Positions 6,764-8,174 of a stretch of 8,174 nt of DNA are shown piece after piece; the first letter of the stretch is position 1, and each line of letters begins with the position of its first letter. The position numbers were made by a program, and so were the translations under genes. Below the pieces are notes generated by a model that did no database searches, was not told the DNA's origin, and saw only the letters and a program-made list of their open reading frames with translations. The DNA comes from Treponema sp. (GTDB lineage: Bacteria > Spirochaetota > Spirochaetia > Treponematales > Breznakiellaceae). The DNA lies in assembly GCA_031284105.1 (NCBI GenBank), contig JAITAN010000163.1, forward strand, positions 1 to 8,174, in the 5' to 3' direction.

Positions 6764-6918
6764 AATGAACGTAGTGTAATGAAAAAGGAAAAAGAATGCA
6801 ATAGACGAGAGCCGCCCGGCGCTAAAGCGTTTGGCTTCTTGTTTCACGGCTCACCCGGAGGTCTGACCTGCCCGCTCGAAACGAAACGGTATGTGTAATT
6901 GTCCCTAACGTGATTGAC
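6764..6918 (-). promoter_or_regulatory. Presumed lysC leader with inverted repeats
   Basis: If transcription starts from the candidate promoter at 6925-6954, lysC has an untranslated leader of about 155 nt. It contains a near-perfect inverted repeat AGGTC-T-GACCT (6859-6869), an outer stem GAGCCG (6809-6814) with CGGCTC (6847-6852), and an inner CGCT-AA-AGCG (6820-6829). A pyrimidine-rich stretch (two T5 runs on the minus strand) follows before the start codon. I could not match it to the lysine riboswitch or another known class by eye. There is no hairpin immediately followed by a U-tract, so classic attenuation is not evident. Confidence 0.35.
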
Positions 6919-6924
6919 AAAAAT

Positions 6925-6954
6925 ATTATAATCAAAATACATTGAACATGGTAA
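6925..6954 (-). promoter_or_regulatory. Candidate lysC promoter, overlapping a possible plus-strand promoter
   Basis: Minus strand: -35-like TTACCA (complement of 6949-6954, four of six), 18-bp spacer, and perfect -10 TATAAT (complement of 6925-6930). On the plus strand a perfect -35 TTGACA at 6914-6919 stands 18 bp before TACATT (6938-6943), pointing toward ssb. The two would overlap head to head. Pattern matching only. Confidence 0.35.
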
Positions 6955-7054
6955 CGATATATACCACGATACGGTGTAAAATCCCGTTTACCTGATTGAT
7001 GATTGCCATAGCAACTTATAAAGTTCGGCTGCTCTTTGGAAATACAGGCAGTTC

Positions 7055-7268
7055 TTATCCGTGCAGGCGTTTCTTTATTCTGTCGAACTCACGTTGTTTA
7101 ATACGATATGAGGTATGCGTACCGCTTTTGATATGGGGGATAATCGCCTTTTTGTGTAATAATGTGTAATAAGAGGCGGTAACATGGATTCTTTACAAGA
7201 TTCGGTTCCTCTTCCTCATAAGAATCTTGTTCATTAAAAAAATCGCCAATATGTAAAGCATTTCCCAT
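7055..7268 (-). pseudogene. Broken small helix-turn-helix (excisionase-like) gene
   Basis: Two minus-strand frames together make a small HTH protein. The first opens at ATG 7268 (upstream AAGGG, about 6 nt away), begins MGNALHIGDFFNEQDSYEEE and stops at 7098 after 56 codons. The second is open from 7192 to a stop at 7055-7057 and ends HKKAIIPHIKSG, SYRIKQREFDRIKKRLHG. This resembles the wing and C-terminus of MerR/excisionase-type HTH_17 proteins (IPxxKxG, then a YRI motif). No start codon serves the second frame. An exact 10-bp tandem duplication (TGTGTAATAA twice, 7153-7172 on plus) lies in the overlap. Removing one copy joins the frames into an uninterrupted 67-residue protein containing YRLLLHKKAIIPHIKSG. 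A single-base indel just upstream is an alternative, because the second frame also reads HVTASYYTLL, plausible for the recognition helix. Functional identity is inferred from pattern only. The gene is divergent from ssb with a 32-bp gap. Confidence 0.5.
7153..7172. repeat. Exact 10-bp tandem duplication
   Basis: TGTGTAATAA is present in two adjacent exact copies (7153-7162 and 7163-7172). Ten is not a multiple of three, so gain or loss of one copy shifts the reading frame of the minus-strand HTH gene. Confidence 0.95.
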
Positions 7269-7300
7269 CGCAACGCCCTTATATTATAACAGGAGGCTAT

Positions 7301-7747
7301 ATGAATAATCTTAATTCTATTTTGATTGAAGGAAACTTGGTACGAGATCCGCTGCTTAAATCTACCGCAAAAGGAACGTCCGTGTGTACTTTCAGCCTTG
7401 CATCCAACCGCTTTTATAAGCAGGACAACATACTGGAGAAAGAGGTCAGTTTTTTTGATGTTGAATCATGGTCAAAACTCGCGGAAAGTTGTTATAATCT
7501 TGGACGCAAAGGCAGGGGAGTCCGGGTTGTGGGAAGACTCAAGCAGGATCGCTGGAACGGTCCGGATGGAAAAGTTCATTCTAAAGTAAGCATTGTTGCA
7601 GAACACGTTGAATTCCGTCCCGAGTTCAAGAAAGCGGAAGAACTGGAAGGAATAAGCGCCGGTACAAGTTTAACGGATGCCGCGTTGGAACATACCGTTG
7701 CCGGCGGTCAAGCAAATCATGAAAAATATGCGGAGGTACCGTTTTAG
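7301..7747 (+). CDS. ssb: Single-stranded DNA-binding protein
   Basis: SSB coats single-stranded DNA in replication, repair and recombination and recruits partner proteins through its C-terminal tip. It has 148 residues. The OB fold spans about 3-107, opening with LNSILIEGNLVRDPLLK, followed by CTFSLASNRFY. Aromatics expected to stack on DNA include Phe52/53, Trp57 (VESWSKLAE) and Trp85 (DRWNGPDGK). GRGVRVVGRL (71-80) and IVAEHVEF (98-105) complete the fold. A short linker from about 110 leads to the tip EKYAEVPF. The terminal Pro-Phe is kept, but the usual run of Asp/Glu just before it is reduced to scattered acids. AGGAGG at 7291-7296, 4 nt before ATG, fixes the start. The gene stands alone, without rpsF and rpsR, which flank ssb in many bacteria. 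A strong hairpin terminator follows. Confidence 0.96.
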   Translation: MNNLNSILIEGNLVRDPLLKSTAKGTSVCTFSLASNRFYKQDNILEKEVSFFDVESWSKLAESCYNLGRKGRGVRVVGRLKQDRWNGPDGKVHSKVSIVAEHVEFRPEFKKAEELEGISAGTSLTDAALEHTVAGGQANHEKYAEVPF

Positions 7748-7807
7748 ATGTGAGTAAACAAGATTCGGGAACGGCGGTTGCCGCAACATATTTTTCTGCT
7801 GCGTTAG

Positions 7808-7834
7808 CCGCCCGCGTGGACGCGGGCGGATTTT
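7808..7834 (+). terminator. Intrinsic terminator of ssb
   Basis: A perfect 9-bp GC-rich stem, CCGCCCGCG (7808-7816) and CGCGGGCGG (7821-7829), has a TGGA loop and is followed by ATTTTCT. It lies 60 bp beyond the ssb stop and just before the convergent methyltransferase stop. On the minus strand no U-tract follows, so it acts for ssb. Confidence 0.8.
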
Positions 7835-7837
7835 CTA

Positions 7838-8174
7838 TCATTTCATTAGTATTGCGCTTCCACATATATCCGGTAACGGGAAAAAAGTTATTCCTTCTTC
7901 CTCACAGTATTTCTTTACAGCCGCTTTTGTTCCCGTATAAAGAATTCCATTATAGTCATGAACGAAAATATACCCGCCTTTTACAAGGCGCGGGTAAAAA
8001 TACTTTAATCCATTATAAATCGGTTCATATAAATCAACATCAATGCTCACAAATACGAATGTATCTTCTATGCCGGCAGCGGTTTCAGGAAAATATCCCT
8101 TCCTGATGATACAATTTTCACGAAACTTCATTTTTTGCAGGACAATTTCTTCGTTTGTTTTTGAAAAATCATGC
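7838..8174 (-). CDS. TylF/macrocin O-methyltransferase-like SAM-dependent methyltransferase, C-terminal part
   Basis: The minus-strand frame runs from the window edge to a TGA at 7838-7840, giving 111 residues of the C-terminus; the N-terminal SAM-binding part lies outside. The ATG at 8131 is internal: codons upstream (HDFSKTNEEIVLQK) continue the family pattern, so the gene is truncated by the window rather than starting there. Motifs are KGYFPET, FVSIDVDLYEP (acidic residues typical of the metal and substrate site in TylF-type enzymes), LKYFYPRLVKGGYIFVHDYN, and the end GTKAAVKKYC with PLPDICGSAILMK. The family methylates sugar hydroxyls in macrolides, and homologues are common in surface-glycan gene sets. 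The actual substrate here cannot be told. It is convergent with ssb, with a 90-bp gap. Confidence 0.87.
   Translation of the reverse strand, partial: HDFSKTNEEIVLQKMKFRENCIIRKGYFPETAAGIEDTFVFVSIDVDLYEPIYNGLKYFYPRLVKGGYIFVHDYNGILYTGTKAAVKKYCEEEGITFFPLPDICGSAILMK

Noticed and set aside
6845..6880. Resemblance of the lysC leader to the SRP RNA apical motif (CAGGTCAG)
   Set aside because: The GGAA tetraloop and the AGCAGCC strand of bacterial SRP RNA are absent, so the match is limited to one short string.
6779..6898. 39-codon plus-strand ORF opposite the lysC leader
   Set aside because: No Shine-Dalgarno and no recognisable family. It is antisense to the lysC leader and lies in a short stretch where open frames are expected by chance.
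6764..6918. Lysine riboswitch upstream of lysC
   Set aside because: None of the conserved L-box core strings could be found by eye on the minus strand; a covariance search would be needed to exclude it fully.
6932..7009. 25-codon minus-strand ORF after the HTH remnant
   Set aside because: Too short and without a ribosome binding site; nothing recognisable.
7750..8106. Plus-strand ORF after ssb
   Set aside because: It passes through the ssb terminator and is antisense to the methyltransferase, which has clear family motifs.

Overview
The window carries ordinary bacterial biosynthetic and cell-wall genes at roughly even G+C (judged by eye). The protein sequences and the unusual left-edge hypothetical protein look most like a spirochaete, in particular a Treponema of the gut or termite-gut type. 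That assignment rests on remembered family resemblance and no search was run.

Layout, left to right. (1) Bases 1-243, minus strand: the N-terminal 81 residues of a hypothetical protein that runs off the left edge. (2) Bases 244-839: a divergent intergenic region holding an array of 21-bp tandem repeats with palindromic cores and a candidate promoter for the next gene. (3) Bases 840-3221, plus strand: pbpC, a bifunctional class A penicillin-binding protein of the 1C type. (4) Bases 3222-3694: a convergent intergenic region packed with GC-rich inverted repeats, most followed by U-tracts when read on the minus strand, including the likely terminator of the next operon. (5) Bases 3695-6763, minus strand: an operon transcribed lysC-dapB-dapA, with a 46-nt gap and then a 4-nt ATGA overlap. 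(6) Bases 6764-7300: the lysC leader and candidate promoter, then a broken small helix-turn-helix (excisionase-like) gene on the minus strand, disrupted by an exact 10-bp tandem duplication. (7) Bases 7301-7747, plus strand: ssb with a strong Shine-Dalgarno and a strong hairpin terminator. (8) Bases 7838-8174, minus strand: the C-terminal 111 residues of a TylF/macrocin O-methyltransferase-like SAM-dependent methyltransferase that runs off the right edge.

How the genes fit together: LysC phosphorylates aspartate, DapA condenses aspartate semialdehyde with pyruvate, and DapB reduces the product. The operon therefore supplies the diaminopimelate/lysine branch; asd and the later dap genes are not in view. 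PBP1C polymerises and crosslinks peptidoglycan, so a wall-precursor operon and a wall synthase face each other, although they are on opposite strands and not co-transcribed. ssb and the methyltransferase are unrelated neighbours.

I saw no CRISPR array, tRNA, rRNA, complete insertion sequence or recognisable defence system. The points most worth a second look are the 10-bp duplication that splits the HTH gene, the 21-bp repeat array, and the cluster of U-tract hairpins between pbpC and dapA.
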